Positions 1 through 9,910 are shown, numbered from the stretch's first letter. The stretch: DNA of 40,311 nt from Porticoccaceae bacterium (GCA_018069525.1 JAGPUQ010000006.1:1-40311), one strand, 5' to 3'. Translations and numbers: made by a program. The notes: generated by a model not told the origin, from the sequence alone.

Positions 1-513
1 TGTAATGATCATGAGGAAGTCGGTAGCCTGTCAGTTGCCGGGGCACAGGGCACCTTACTGCCTTCGGTATTACAGCGCCTGGCTGCGGGCGGTGATCGTT
101 ATGCCGCTCTGGCCGAGCGTTCCATGATGATCTCGGCGGATAATGCCCACGGCATTCATCCCAATTACCCTGCTCTGCACGATACGAACCACGGCCCCAC
201 GCTTAACAAGGGCCCGGTGCTCAAGGTCAACGCAAATCAACGCTATGCCACCAACAGTATCACTGCTTCGCTGTTTCGACAGTGGGCGGAGCGAGCGGAG
301 GTTCCTGTACAGCATTTTGTCACGCGCAGCGATTTAGGCTGCGGTAGCACCATTGGCCCGATTACCTCCGCTGGCGTGGGTGTACCGACTCTCGATGTCG
401 GCGTGCCGACCTTCGCCATGCACTCGATTCGCGAATTAGCGGGGCGCGACGATGCTCACGGACTGTACTTGATCATGGAGGAGTTTTTTCAGAGCGAGGC
501 ACTAGTCATCTAG
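1..513 (+). CDS. apeB: M18 family aminopeptidase, 3' part (5' end outside window)
   Basis: The reading frame is open from base 1 and ends with TAG at 511-513, giving the last 170 residues of a protein that is normally about 430 long. It starts at the metal-binding segment CNDHEEVGS. It then shows the M18 hallmarks [31 protein letters not shown] and [10 protein letters not shown], where the MHS histidine is a zinc ligand in the family. M18 enzymes are cytosolic dinuclear-zinc aminopeptidases that prefer N-terminal Asp or Glu. An in-frame second stop (TAA 526-528) follows four codons later inside a small duplication of the gene end. The gene converges on the efflux operon with a 24-base gap and no obvious terminator. 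The family call is firm; the gene symbol rests on family resemblance only. Confidence 0.9.
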   Translation, partial: CNDHEEVGSLSVAGAQGTLLPSVLQRLAAGGDRYAALAERSMMISADNAHGIHPNYPALHDTNHGPTLNKGPVLKVNANQRYATNSITASLFRQWAERAEVPVQHFVTRSDLGCGSTIGPITSAGVGVPTLDVGVPTFAMHSIRELAGRDDAHGLYLIMEEFFQSEALVI

Positions 514-529
514 ACACTGGCCATCTAAG
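500..529. repeat. 15-bp imperfect tandem duplication at a gene 3' end
   Basis: CACTAGTCATCTAGA (500-514) is followed directly by CACTGGCCATCTAAG (515-529), with four differences. The first copy contains the TAG stop of the upstream aminopeptidase gene. The second copy places a TAA in the same frame, so the duplication supplies a backup stop codon. It is one of several similar 3'-end duplications in this window. Confidence 0.6.
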
Positions 530-537
530 TGTTGCGG

Positions 538-1875
538 CTACAACTCACCCAGTTCGCGTTTTAATTGAAGGGCCGTCAACAGAGTGTCGTAGCGAGCGTT
601 AAGGTAGTTACTCTGAGCTTTAATACGCAAGGTTTCTGCATCCAGTACTTCGCTGTGGCTCGATAATCCCTCCCGATAACGATTGCGTGTTACCCGTAAA
701 TTCTCATCTGCCTGAGCGATACTGTCTTTGCTTACCGCGACGCGCTCGCGGGTCTCGGCAAGCTGCAACCAGGCATGACGTACCTGCAGGCGAATTAAAC
801 CACTGAGATCGTCGTGCTGTGCTTTTAGCGCGGCGGCTTGCCGATTCAAGCTATTACTGCGGTGTCGGCTAGTGCCACCATCAAATAATTCCCATACCAT
901 GCCGACGTTGGCGAACCACACGTCTTCATAGAGCTGGTTTTTATTTTCCTGGTAGCCATAACCTCCACCTAATAAAATTTGTGGTTTAGTCGCGGATTTA
1001 ACGCTTACGGCATTGTGTTGCAAGGCTTTGGCGCGCTTACGTAGGGCGATCAGCTCCTCTCGTTGTTGAATGGCTGTTAAGGAGAGCTCAGCAATATTAT
1101 TACTGAGAGTGGGTGCCTCAGGTTCTAGTAACGCAGGCTTGGTGTCGAGTGCCCGGCCCAATAATTGGTTGTAGGTGGCGACGGCCAGCTCTGAGAGATT
1201 TTTGCTACGGGTAAGTCCTTGCCGGGCATCCGCCAGACTGACATTAACCGATAGTAAATCGCTTTTTGATACCAGGCCCTGGCGTTTTAAATTGCTCACA
1301 TCTGCCTGGTGTTTCGCCAGATTATTAACGTGACTTTGTGCTAATAATTTACCCTGGTCTGCCCTCAAAATATCAATGTAAGCCCTGGCTACCGCCATTT
1401 TTAAATTCTGTTTTTCGGCTTCGGTGTCCAGCCCGGCTGCATCAGACTGCTCTTTGGCAGCGGCAAGGGCTTCTTTGATTCGTCCTGAAGTATAAAGCGG
1501 CAGAGTGGAGTAAACACTGTAATAAAGTGCATTTTGTTCCCAATAGGAAAAGGTGAAATCGTTTCCGCTAAAATCTGCTTGAATAGTGGGAGGGTTATCT
1601 AAACTTAAATAATTTGCAGTGAGTACTACCTTAGGTAGGCGTTGGGACTTAGCTTCCGCAATTTGATCCTGGGCAGAGAGATGACGCTGCTCGGCGGCCT
1701 TTAAACGATAATTTTTGGTGAAGGCGATCTCCCAGGCGTCTTCCAGGCTTTCTTTGGCGGGAGTGAAATCGTCGATTGTTTCGGCAATACTGATAGTTGA
1801 TGGGCCAAACAAGCTTAAGATTGTCGCGCAAAGCAATATTTTGTATGGCCTCAGGTTATTGTTTAAGTTAATCAC
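538..1875 (-). CDS. TolC-family outer membrane efflux channel
   Basis: The 445-residue protein has an N-terminal signal sequence (basic n-region, hydrophobic stretch near residues 12-30, likely cleavage after ISIA). Two long helical repeats follow, as in outer membrane factor proteins (LEDAWEIAFTKNYRLKAAEQ near the start, then RVTRNRYREGLSSHSEVLDA near the end). TolC-like proteins form trimeric outer-membrane tunnels that receive substrates from an inner-membrane pump. The start is GTG at 1873-1875, and it overlaps the TGA stop of the permease gene in a GTGA, so the two are translationally coupled. It is the last gene of the adaptor-permease-channel operon. Substrate unknown. Confidence 0.93.
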   Translation of the reverse strand: MINLNNNLRPYKILLCATILSLFGPSTISIAETIDDFTPAKESLEDAWEIAFTKNYRLKAAEQRHLSAQDQIAEAKSQRLPKVVLTANYLSLDNPPTIQADFSGNDFTFSYWEQNALYYSVYSTLPLYTSGRIKEALAAAKEQSDAAGLDTEAEKQNLKMAVARAYIDILRADQGKLLAQSHVNNLAKHQADVSNLKRQGLVSKSDLLSVNVSLADARQGLTRSKNLSELAVATYNQLLGRALDTKPALLEPEAPTLSNNIAELSLTAIQQREELIALRKRAKALQHNAVSVKSATKPQILLGGGYGYQENKNQLYEDVWFANVGMVWELFDGGTSRHRSNSLNRQAAALKAQHDDLSGLIRLQVRHAWLQLAETRERVAVSKDSIAQADENLRVTRNRYREGLSSHSEVLDAETLRIKAQSNYLNARYDTLLTALQLKRELGEL

Positions 1876-4800
1876 GATTGTGCCTCAGAATTTTTATCGG
1901 CACCCTCGCCAAAACCTTGCTTTTCTAGCAATTGATACAGCAAGAAAGGAATAATCACAATGGTAAGGAGGGTGGCAACAAGAGTGCCGAAAATCATCGA
2001 GATCGCCAGGCCACCGAAAATCGGATCGGTAATCATGATGGCACTGCCGAGCACCGTTGATATGGCGGTAAGGATGATAGGGCGTAAGCGCAACACCGTC
2101 GCCTCTAAAATGGCTTCTTGCAGGGGCATTCCGTCATCGAGGTGGTCGAGAACAAAATCAATAATTAATAGGGAATTACGTACCACGATGCCTGCTAGCG
2201 CAACGATGCCAATCATGGACGTTGAAGTAAATGCCTGACCCATAATCCAGTGACCGGGGAACACACCAATCAAACCGAGAGGAATGGCAGACATAGCAAT
2301 CATCGGAATACTAAACGATTGATAGTAAGCAACCAGTAAAATGTAGATGAAAACCAGAGCCAGCCCCAGCGCATTAATAAGGTCGCCGAAGGTGTCCAGG
2401 GTAAGACGCATTTCACCATCCCAAAGTAATTGATAGCCATTAATGGTTTCTGGGTCGGTTCTTTCGAGACCCAAATTACCGGTTTGTAATTGCTGGCCGT
2501 CACTGGTTTTAAATCCTTGTAACTGCTGATTAAGATGCAGTACCGAAAAAATTGGCGTCGCCTGACTCAATTCACCTGCCACATAAACCACTCGTTCGTA
2601 ATCCTTGTGAAAGATGGGCTTCTCGGCCACCTCGAGTTTTACCGACGCGATCGATGCTAAAGGGATTGAGTCGCCATTTTGGTTGGTAATGGAAACCATC
2701 GATAAAATTTCCGGATTAATTTCTCGGTGCCGAGGTATGTTTAGTTTAATGGCGACAGGGTTACTTTCTTCAGCAACATGAAGATTACCAATTACTTCGC
2801 CATCGATCAAAGTGCGTAGTAAAGTGGCGACCTCTGCTGTGCTAATGCCGGAAAGTGCGGCCTTTTCTTTGTCGATGTGAACTCGATAGATCGGGATATC
2901 TGCCGGTGTGGAATCGTTTACCTCAACCATATCGTAGGTGCGTTCAAATTCCATTTTTGTATGAGCGGCAATTTCGCGCATGACTTTTAAGTCTTTGCCA
3001 TAAATTTCAGCGAGTACACTGGCACGCATGGGAGGGCCGGGGGGATCTTCCACAAGCTGTATCAAGCTGCCAGGGTGGCGCCGTTGAATCGTAAGAATAT
3101 CCTCCCGTAGCTCTCTAACCATAGTAATGGAACTTAATTTCCGCTCGGTTTTGTTGCTTAAATTCACGCGTATTTCAGCAATATAAGTGCCAGATTTGGA
3201 CGCGGCTCCCCGTAGTAGACCGTTAAAATCAATCACTCCAGTTTGGCCAACCCAGGTTAAATAATGGCGTACTTCCGGCTGGCGACGCATTAGTTCGCCT
3301 ACCTGCCTTGCAATCTGATCCGTTTTTTCCACGGAAGTATTTTCTGGCATATCAATAGTGATGTTAAAGGTGTTTTTGTTGTCTTTGAGCAGCATAGCGA
3401 GATCAACGCCAAACAGGGAAGTGGGGCCATCAATGCCCGAGGGGCGAATAAATTGCCAAACCGGCTGGAGGCAAGAGAGTAGTAGTGCAACGATCACGAC
3501 CAGATAAGTGAGGTTACGCCACCGTGGGTTTTTCAGGCCCGGAATCAAGGCGCGACGATAAATAAAGTTGGTGCCCACCGAGCGTTTTAGGGGGGAGCTC
3601 AAGGTCGATGTTTTAACGTCGTGTAGCCAGCGATGAGCGGCCCAGGGCGTAACAATATAGGCCACGATCAAAGACACAAGCATGGTGATAGGAACGTTAA
3701 AGGCCACCGGATAAAAATACTGCCCGGTCATACCACCCAGCGCAAACAGCATGGAGGAAAAGCCCAGCATTACAGCAACAGTCGCTAAATTAGTAGCATT
3801 ACCAATTTCATTGGTGGCCTGGATAGCGAGGCTGCGGCGATCGTTACTTTTAGATAAATTAAAGTGACGATAAATATTTTCCACCACCACAATCGGGCCA
3901 TCAACCAACATACCCAAGGATAAAATTAATGCGAACAGGGTAACCCGGTTTATAGTAGGCCCGAATAAAAAATCGGCGCCCAGAGTCAAGGACAATATAA
4001 GAGGTATGGAAAATCCAACGATAATGGCAGATTTCCAACCTAAAAAGAAAATAGTAATTAAGAAAACACAAAAAATTGCGATGCCGAGATTATAAATCAG
4101 CACGTTAACGGCTTGGTCCGCTTTTTCTCCATCGTTACGGGTCACGATGACCTCAATACCTGCCGGTATAAAGGTGCTTTTCATATCCTCGATACGAGAG
4201 AGGACATCCTCCGCCATAAATACCGCATTAGTGTTGGGTTTTTTAGCGATGGCGAGGGTGACAGAGTTTAGCTCAAGGCTGGGGTGTTGATTGAAGCGTT
4301 GATCCGCCGGTCCAAAAGTAAAGCGACTTAGGGTATCCCGTTGCTCGCTGGGGCCGTCGACGACGCGGGCGACATCGGAAAGATAAATTGGCTTTTGGTC
4401 TTGAACTCCGATGACCAATTGATTCAGCTCGTCGGCCTGGCTCAGTTGTCCATTGAGGTAGACCTGCGTGAAGTCGTTGTTCTGAACGGTATCCCCTAGA
4501 GGGATTGAGACATTCTGACTTTGAATCGCCCGACGTAATTGTGTTACCGGGATATGGTAAGCCTGTAATTTTGCCAAATCCAGTTCGACCCGAACTTCCC
4601 GGTCGCGACCGCCGCGCACATACATGGCGGAGATAGGCCGCAGGCTGCGGAGTTTATCGAGCATGCGATCGGCGATGCGTTTTAAGGCATAGTCGTCGTA
4701 TTGCTCAGAGGCCAGAGTCACCGTGACCACGGGTACTCTATCGACGTCGATACTTTGTACCATCGGCATACTGGCACCGGGAGGGAAGTTCTTCTGCTGG

Positions 4801-5174
4801 CCAATCACCTGGTCATACAGCTTTACCAGGGACTGCTCGGTATTTTCGCCTACATCAAACTGTACCGTTAGCATGCCCAGCGAATCTGACGCTACCGCAA
4901 AGGTATGGTCGACGCCGGATATTTGTTTAATGGTATTTTCCAGAGGGCGAATAATTAATTGTTCGATTTCACCAGGGGAAGCGCCGGGCAAACTGACAAT
5001 CACATTAGCAGCGGGGACAACAATTTGTGGGTTTTCTTCTCGTGGCGTCAGGTTTATTGCCAGTACACCCAGGAGCAAGCAGCCCAATACCAGGACCGGA
5101 GTAATACGTGAGGTGACAAAATAGCTAGCCAGCAGGCCAGCGAGATTTAGACGGGTTTTATTTTTTGATTCCAC
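1872..5174 (-). CDS. RND-superfamily efflux permease (AcrB-like)
   Basis: The 1100-residue inner-membrane protein has the two-fold RND layout: a first helix near residues 14-40, a periplasmic loop, a helix block at about 340-560, a second periplasmic loop, and a final helix block from about 930. Such pumps use proton influx to export drugs, lipids or metals through an adaptor and a TolC channel. In helix 4 the usual Asp-Asp pair is Asp425-Gly426 (LVDGPIVVVEN), and the residue aligning with AcrB Lys940 is Arg999 (VVRNSLLIIDF). It is therefore not a textbook AcrB, although single-Asp forms are known elsewhere in the superfamily. It starts with GTG four bases after the adaptor stop. The sequence does not let me predict the substrate. 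Confidence 0.93.
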   Translation of the reverse strand: MESKNKTRLNLAGLLASYFVTSRITPVLVLGCLLLGVLAINLTPREENPQIVVPAANVIVSLPGASPGEIEQLIIRPLENTIKQISGVDHTFAVASDSLGMLTVQFDVGENTEQSLVKLYDQVIGQQKNFPPGASMPMVQSIDVDRVPVVTVTLASEQYDDYALKRIADRMLDKLRSLRPISAMYVRGGRDREVRVELDLAKLQAYHIPVTQLRRAIQSQNVSIPLGDTVQNNDFTQVYLNGQLSQADELNQLVIGVQDQKPIYLSDVARVVDGPSEQRDTLSRFTFGPADQRFNQHPSLELNSVTLAIAKKPNTNAVFMAEDVLSRIEDMKSTFIPAGIEVIVTRNDGEKADQAVNVLIYNLGIAIFCVFLITIFFLGWKSAIIVGFSIPLILSLTLGADFLFGPTINRVTLFALILSLGMLVDGPIVVVENIYRHFNLSKSNDRRSLAIQATNEIGNATNLATVAVMLGFSSMLFALGGMTGQYFYPVAFNVPITMLVSLIVAYIVTPWAAHRWLHDVKTSTLSSPLKRSVGTNFIYRRALIPGLKNPRWRNLTYLVVIVALLLSCLQPVWQFIRPSGIDGPTSLFGVDLAMLLKDNKNTFNITIDMPENTSVEKTDQIARQVGELMRRQPEVRHYLTWVGQTGVIDFNGLLRGAASKSGTYIAEIRVNLSNKTERKLSSITMVRELREDILTIQRRHPGSLIQLVEDPPGPPMRASVLAEIYGKDLKVMREIAAHTKMEFERTYDMVEVNDSTPADIPIYRVHIDKEKAALSGISTAEVATLLRTLIDGEVIGNLHVAEESNPVAIKLNIPRHREINPEILSMVSITNQNGDSIPLASIASVKLEVAEKPIFHKDYERVVYVAGELSQATPIFSVLHLNQQLQGFKTSDGQQLQTGNLGLERTDPETINGYQLLWDGEMRLTLDTFGDLINALGLALVFIYILLVAYYQSFSIPMIAMSAIPLGLIGVFPGHWIMGQAFTSTSMIGIVALAGIVVRNSLLIIDFVLDHLDDGMPLQEAILEATVLRLRPIILTAISTVLGSAIMITDPIFGGLAISMIFGTLVATLLTIVIIPFLLYQLLEKQGFGEGADKNSEAQS

Positions 5175-5178
5175 AATA

Positions 5179-6336
5179 TTATCGTTCGGTGGAATCTGTA
5201 ACGCCGCCAGCGTTACCTGGTCTTTTTAGCCCAGGGTTACCTGGCTTTTCCAGCATGCCTAAGTCTTCTATAAGCGCGCCTTCACTCAGTCCCGGTTGCG
5301 CGGTAGTTAGAATTCTCTCCCCCGCGGACAGCCCAGCAACGATCTCTGTTGTGCCGGCGTACTGACGACCTATACGCAGCCAGCGAAAGCGTAAACGGTT
5401 ATTATCATCGATCACAAAAACGCCCTGTAAGCCGCCGCGCTCAAATAGAGCAGAGTTCGGAATCACGGGTCTACTATCCGAGCCCAATAAAAAGCTGACT
5501 CGACCAAACATACCGGGAATAGGGCTCCCGCCTGGGTTTGATGCCTCGTTGGGCAGGAAGGCTATATTCACCTCGACGCGCCGGGTAATTGGATCTGCCG
5601 AGGGCACGATACGGAGTACTTTGCCACTCAGTGGCGCGGGTAGGGTGTCTAGATGAACAGCAAGTTTATCGCCGGGTTTAACCCGGCTTAAATAGCGCTC
5701 TGGAAGATAGGTTTGAAACAACAAACCTTGCTGGGATTCTACCGATAATATCGGCGCACCGGGTGTGGTTAAATCACCGCTACGCTGGTGACGAGCAATA
5801 ACCAGGCCGTTTACCGGGCTGGTTATTTGGGTGTATTGGCGTTGTGCCAGTGCACTATTGAGAGCGGCCGTAGCGCTATTGAACTGTTCTTTAGCCGTGT
5901 CTCGCAGCAGGCGAGTTTTTTGCACTCGAGACTCGGCAACACTCTCGTCCTTAAGTAAGTTCTGGTAACGAGTTAAATCAGCGCTGGCATCGTCGAGTTG
6001 AGCTTTTGCGCTACCGAGGGCAGCGCGAGCTTGTGCAATGGCGTTACTGATAGCACTGTCGTCCAGCGTGGCAAGTACCTGGTCGGAACGTATGTGTTCG
6101 CCTTCGACAACATTGATAGTGCGAATATAGGCGGCAATTTTTGAACTAATATCGACGCGATGATCGGAAATAACGTTGCCGACCACGGTGTATTCGAGGG
6201 CTAAGGTTTCACTGCTAACCAGAGCTGTTTCCAGGCGTAAAGGATGTTCTTCGACCGCCGAATCTTTGTTGGGAGAGCAAGCGCTAAGAGCGATAGTGCT
6301 AATGGTAAGAAGGCAAAAAAAGCGACAATGTTTCAC
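5179..6336 (-). CDS. RND efflux periplasmic adaptor (membrane fusion lipoprotein)
   Basis: The 385-residue protein begins with a lipoprotein signal ending in the lipobox LSAC (Cys20). The residue after it is Ser, which favours the outer-membrane lipoprotein route. A lipoyl-like half motif (INVVEGEHIRSDQVLATLDD) precedes a helical hairpin of about 90 residues (AQARAALGSAKAQLDDASAD and on). The second lipoyl half (SPVNGLVIARHQRSGDLTTPG) and beta-barrel and membrane-proximal domains follow. Adaptors bridge the permease and the TolC channel. It is the first gene of the operon. The start is GTG at 6334-6336, preceded by a good AGGAAG site. No regulator lies next to it. Confidence 0.93.
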   Translation of the reverse strand: MKHCRFFCLLTISTIALSACSPNKDSAVEEHPLRLETALVSSETLALEYTVVGNVISDHRVDISSKIAAYIRTINVVEGEHIRSDQVLATLDDSAISNAIAQARAALGSAKAQLDDASADLTRYQNLLKDESVAESRVQKTRLLRDTAKEQFNSATAALNSALAQRQYTQITSPVNGLVIARHQRSGDLTTPGAPILSVESQQGLLFQTYLPERYLSRVKPGDKLAVHLDTLPAPLSGKVLRIVPSADPITRRVEVNIAFLPNEASNPGGSPIPGMFGRVSFLLGSDSRPVIPNSALFERGGLQGVFVIDDNNRLRFRWLRIGRQYAGTTEIVAGLSAGERILTTAQPGLSEGALIEDLGMLEKPGNPGLKRPGNAGGVTDSTER

Positions 6337-6526
6337 TAAGCTTCCTGCTAATCGAAGAATTAAACCGTCAGTTTATGGGAGGGGTGACAAGGCGGCGCTA
6401 TTTTACCGTATGTGGAGAGGTAAAGCACCGGGCATTATTACCCAACAATACAGGCTTCGTTAGTGAATCATGGCAGCTGTGGAAACGGATGGTAAAACCG
6501 CTGTTTGGGCTACGTAGCTATTAAGA

Positions 6527-7522
6527 CTATGTAAACGCGGTGTTCAAAATCACGCAACCCCGCGGATGACCCGACTCAATCAATTGATGAGCCTGCGCTG
6601 CTTGCTCTAAAGGGAGGTGTTTGGCGACACGGTGGATCAGTAAATCATTTTGTAAGGCCGTATTGATATCATCTATGGCAAGTTGCATGGCCGCCCCGGG
6701 CAATTCATACAAAAACACCAGGCGCAGCGTTAAATCTCGATACATCATTCGGTAAAAAGGTATGGTCGGATTCATATTCGACATAGATGCGTAGCTGCAG
6801 ATAACACCGCCGACGCGAATCCCCTCTAAAATACTTTCAATATTGGCAGAAAAATCACCTTCTACAACGTGATCAACGCCCTTGCCCTCGGTAAAATCCA
6901 TTATCTCCGCGACAGTGTCAGCATTGGGGTGGGGGATCACTAAGTCGGCCCCGGCAGCCAGGCAATCCTCTTTGCTTTGTGCCGAGCCAGCGCTGGCAAT
7001 CACTTTCGCGCCACCTAATTTGGCAAATTGAATCGCGTAGTTACCAACCCGACCTGCGCCGCCGGTAATCAGTAGAGTTTTGTCGGTCACGGGGCCTTCT
7101 GCATTAACACAGCGGTGCGCCGTCATCGCAGGAATGCCAAGACAGGCGCCAACATCAAAACCCGCGCTTTCGGGCAGGGTGGGGGCTAAAGCCAGGGGTA
7201 GGGCGAGGTATTCCGCAGCAGTACCGAAAGCTCTTTTATGTTGGGCGTTATAAACCCATACCCGCTCGCCAACACAGGTGTTATCAACACCGGTACCGAC
7301 AGCCTCAATCACACCCGCGCCATCGCTGTGGGGAATGATTGGGCCGTTATCCAGTAGTTGCGGCAAGGTCAGTCCGGAACGTTTTTTAACATCGGAGGGA
7401 TTTACCGCAGAGGTAGCCATTTTTATCAGTACCTCGCCGGGATTGGCTACTGGTTTTTCTTGTTCACCGTAAATCAATACGTCTTCGGACTTGCCAAATT
7501 GATTATAGAAAATCGCTTTCAT
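6527..7522 (-). CDS. NADPH:quinone oxidoreductase-like, zinc-independent MDR enzyme
   Basis: The 331-residue medium-chain dehydrogenase/reductase has an N-terminal GroES-like fold with HSDGAGVIEAVG, then a Rossmann domain with the glycine-rich motif TGGAGRVGNYAIQFAKLGGA near residue 150. It lacks the structural-zinc cysteine cluster of alcohol dehydrogenases. It therefore fits the quinone oxidoreductase / zeta-crystallin branch, which reduces quinones or enones with NADPH in the cytosol. It is transcribed alone on the minus strand, with 190 bases between it and the efflux operon. The exact substrate cannot be read from sequence. Confidence 0.85.
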   Translation of the reverse strand: MKAIFYNQFGKSEDVLIYGEQEKPVANPGEVLIKMATSAVNPSDVKKRSGLTLPQLLDNGPIIPHSDGAGVIEAVGTGVDNTCVGERVWVYNAQHKRAFGTAAEYLALPLALAPTLPESAGFDVGACLGIPAMTAHRCVNAEGPVTDKTLLITGGAGRVGNYAIQFAKLGGAKVIASAGSAQSKEDCLAAGADLVIPHPNADTVAEIMDFTEGKGVDHVVEGDFSANIESILEGIRVGGVICSYASMSNMNPTIPFYRMMYRDLTLRLVFLYELPGAAMQLAIDDINTALQNDLLIHRVAKHLPLEQAAQAHQLIESGHPRGCVILNTAFT

Positions 7523-7604
7523 TTGAGAATTATCCCTTGTTATTTGTTTGCTATGATTTATCAGACGCCAATAATAAGCTATCGGTTCAAGCGCGGAGGT
7601 CGCT

Positions 7605-8147
7605 CTACCGCAAGGCTACCTCAAAGAACGATTGCCATTCTTTTGCTTTGGCAAAATCAGTAAATGTGACAAAAAAATGCGGATTGCTCAGGTCGTTAAT
7701 AGTGAGGTGGAGTTCGTACACCGTTTCCTCCACCGCTGCGGTGGTGCCCGAGCCGGTTATTGCTCCAGCCACGGCGCCCGCGCCACCAAACAGCGCTCCA
7801 CCCACGACAGCGCGGCCCAAACCACTTTTACGTTGCGCATCGACAAGTACGATATTATCGCTTTGTATTTGCGAACTAACCACGTCGGCCAGCGGCAGTG
7901 TACGCCGGATAAAGCTGCCAGCTTCCTTATATACCAGGCACAAATAACCAGCGTTGGCGTCAGCGCCTATCGCTTTGTTGCGGTGCCCGTAATCTGCCCG
8001 CGAAAACGAATACCCGGTCTCCTGGGTCGCAAGCTCAATTTGAGCTAATGCGGTTTTCTTAGCTGACGCATCCCACCATACTGCTACAGCAATCAGAACC
8101 ACGGCTAGTCCCACCGCAATGAAAATAACCATTAGAAACTCACCCAC
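7605..8147 (-). CDS. Membrane-anchored protein with glycine-zipper segment, function unknown
   Basis: I do not recognise a named family. The 180-residue protein has one N-terminal membrane helix (residues 4-24, VIFIAVGLAVVLIAVAVWW), then a charged and polar region. In the C-terminal half it has a glycine-zipper stretch (VVGGALFGGAGAVAGAITG), followed by a short alpha/beta tail ending KEWQSFFEVALR. The part around the glycine zipper resembles bacterial PH-like or SHOCT-associated proteins, in which a beta-rich domain carries an embedded GG-rich hairpin. That comparison is weak. It lies between the oxidoreductase and another small exported protein, all on the minus strand but with gaps, so co-transcription is not certain. 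Confidence 0.65.
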   Translation of the reverse strand: MGEFLMVIFIAVGLAVVLIAVAVWWDASAKKTALAQIELATQETGYSFSRADYGHRNKAIGADANAGYLCLVYKEAGSFIRRTLPLADVVSSQIQSDNIVLVDAQRKSGLGRAVVGGALFGGAGAVAGAITGSGTTAAVEETVYELHLTINDLSNPHFFVTFTDFAKAKEWQSFFEVALR

Positions 8148-8186
8148 GATGCACTCCTTTTTTCTAGGTTCCCAGTAAGCTCGAAC

Positions 8187-8522
8187 TTAGCGAGGCAATA
8201 CCTTCCCGGTAGATTGGTGATACCAATACTCAATAGTGTTATCGGCGGTTCTGGACTCTTTACACACAAATCGCAATACGTCGGGGTTTGATGTTGTGCA
8301 GATTTTATTGAGTCGAGCGCACAGTAAGCCGTTGGTGTTTACCATTAAAGCGTAGGCTTCCATCATTTCAGTCTTGCCCACCCCGGAGGTACATCGCGGT
8401 TCGGTATCAGCAGCGAAAGTGGGAAGCATCAAACCGAAGGCTATAAGCGCTACTATCACTTTCATTCCGGGGCTAGCCTTGGTTTGTACTCGTCTATATT
8501 TTAAACACGGTATTTGTGCCAT
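8187..8522 (-). CDS. Small exported cysteine-containing protein, function unknown
   Basis: The 111-residue product has a hydrophobic signal segment MKVIVALIAFGLMLPTFAA starting at residue 20, with likely cleavage after TFA-A. The mature part has four cysteines (one each in PRCTS, LLCAR, KICTT and FVCKE), consistent with two periplasmic disulfides. The start at 8522 is preferred because a Shine-Dalgarno AAGGA lies seven bases upstream. The internal ATG at 8463-8465 would give a conventional signal peptide but has no such site. I recognise no family. Confidence 0.6.
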   Translation of the reverse strand: MAQIPCLKYRRVQTKASPGMKVIVALIAFGLMLPTFAADTEPRCTSGVGKTEMMEAYALMVNTNGLLCARLNKICTTSNPDVLRFVCKESRTADNTIEYWYHQSTGKVLPR

Positions 8523-8638
8523 TGGGAGTTTCCTTTTTATTGTTTAGCGAGATAATGCAGTACTGATAGTCTGACATTTTGCCGAGCTTGTCCACAACAG
8601 GTATGCTTGGCTCTATTCCAAAAATAGCAGTGAGCTTT

Positions 8639-9679
8639 ATGACAGCGTTAACACCCATTCGAGCGGGGCACGAATTTGATCAGGCGGCTTTAACCCGATT
8701 TATGGAGGCAGAGGTCGAGGGCTTTCAAGGCCCCCTCACGATCACTCAGTTTGACGGTGGTCAGAGTAACCCCACCTTTATGCTACACAGTGCTGGGCAA
8801 CCCTACGTGTTGCGCAAACAGCCACCGGGCGAGCTGCTGCCTTCGGCTCACCAGGTCGATCGCGAGTATCGGGTGATGGATGCGCTCTACAGCACGGATG
8901 TTCCGGTGCCGAAAATGTACGCGTTGTGCGAAGACACCAGCGTCATCGGTACCAAGTTTTACATTATGGAGGCTATAGAAGGCCGAATTTTTGATCGGCC
9001 GATGATGGAAGAAGCCCCGGTTGAGCAACGCCGAGAGCTATGGCGTGACTTAATACGAGTGTTGGCGGCGCTGCACGCGGTGGATTACCAGGCCGTGGGT
9101 TTGGAGAGCTACGGACGCCCGGGCAACTATTACCAGCGCCAGGTTAATCGCTGGACCAAACAATATAAAGCATCGAAAACTGAACACCTCGAGAGTATGG
9201 AAAACTTGCTGACCTGGGTGCCCGAAAATATCCCGGACAGCGATGAAGTGTGCATCGCCCACGGTGACTACCGTGTACAAAACGTGATGTTTCATCCCAC
9301 TGAACCGCGAGTCGTGGCGGTACTGGATTGGGAGCTGTCTACGCTGGGGCATCCGCTGGCTGATCTCGGTTATGTCACCATGGAATACAACGCCGATTTT
9401 TATGGTGAGGCCTCTATGCGACGCCCCGACCTCGACGAACTAGGTTTACCCTCACAGGAAGAACTAATTCAGTGGTACTGTGAATTTTCCGGTCGGGATA
9501 AAATTGATAACTGGCTATTTTATGTCATCTATAATTTGTTCCGCGCCGGGGCGATTGTGCAGGGCGTCTACAAGCGGGGGCTGGATGGCAATGCCAGTTC
9601 CACCACCGCGCTAGAATTTAAAGATGAATGCCGCAATCGGGCGGATCGGGCCTGGGAAATCGCCCAGTCCGCGGTTTAA
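8639..9679 (+). CDS. APH-fold phosphotransferase (ACAD10/11- and LvaA-like kinase)
   Basis: The 346-residue protein has a kinase-like fold. Its features are an N-lobe Lys60 in YVLRKQPPG, a catalytic loop HGDYRVQN (Asp210, Asn215), and a metal-binding LDWE (Asp230). It resembles the phosphotransferase domain of acyl-CoA dehydrogenase family members 10/11, and Pseudomonas LvaA, which phosphorylate 4-hydroxyacyl-CoAs so the hydroxyl can be removed before beta-oxidation. A role in hydroxy-fatty-acid or keto-acid catabolism is therefore likely, but it is inferred. The frame is open up to a TTG at 8579 and an ATG at 8603. I chose the ATG at 8639 because the family homology begins there; none of the starts has a strong ribosome site. 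Confidence 0.85.
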   Translation: MTALTPIRAGHEFDQAALTRFMEAEVEGFQGPLTITQFDGGQSNPTFMLHSAGQPYVLRKQPPGELLPSAHQVDREYRVMDALYSTDVPVPKMYALCEDTSVIGTKFYIMEAIEGRIFDRPMMEEAPVEQRRELWRDLIRVLAALHAVDYQAVGLESYGRPGNYYQRQVNRWTKQYKASKTEHLESMENLLTWVPENIPDSDEVCIAHGDYRVQNVMFHPTEPRVVAVLDWELSTLGHPLADLGYVTMEYNADFYGEASMRRPDLDELGLPSQEELIQWYCEFSGRDKIDNWLFYVIYNLFRAGAIVQGVYKRGLDGNASSTTALEFKDECRNRADRAWEIAQSAV

Positions 9680-9910
9680 ATTCGAAGGGCAAGGCTATAT
9701 CAAGTTTGAGCTTGGCAGGCATTCTGGCTATCATGCACGCTCTTTCATAATCGCATGTGCACCAGTGACTTATAGGCTGAGCACGGCGTTTCCCTTTAGT
9801 TTCCCGCAATACTAACTCGCAGCGGTAATCTTCACGCCAGGATCGGCTATATTAGGTTCGACTGAGCGAGATTCCGAGCTGCGGAATTGTTTATCAAGGT
9901 ATCGAAATAA

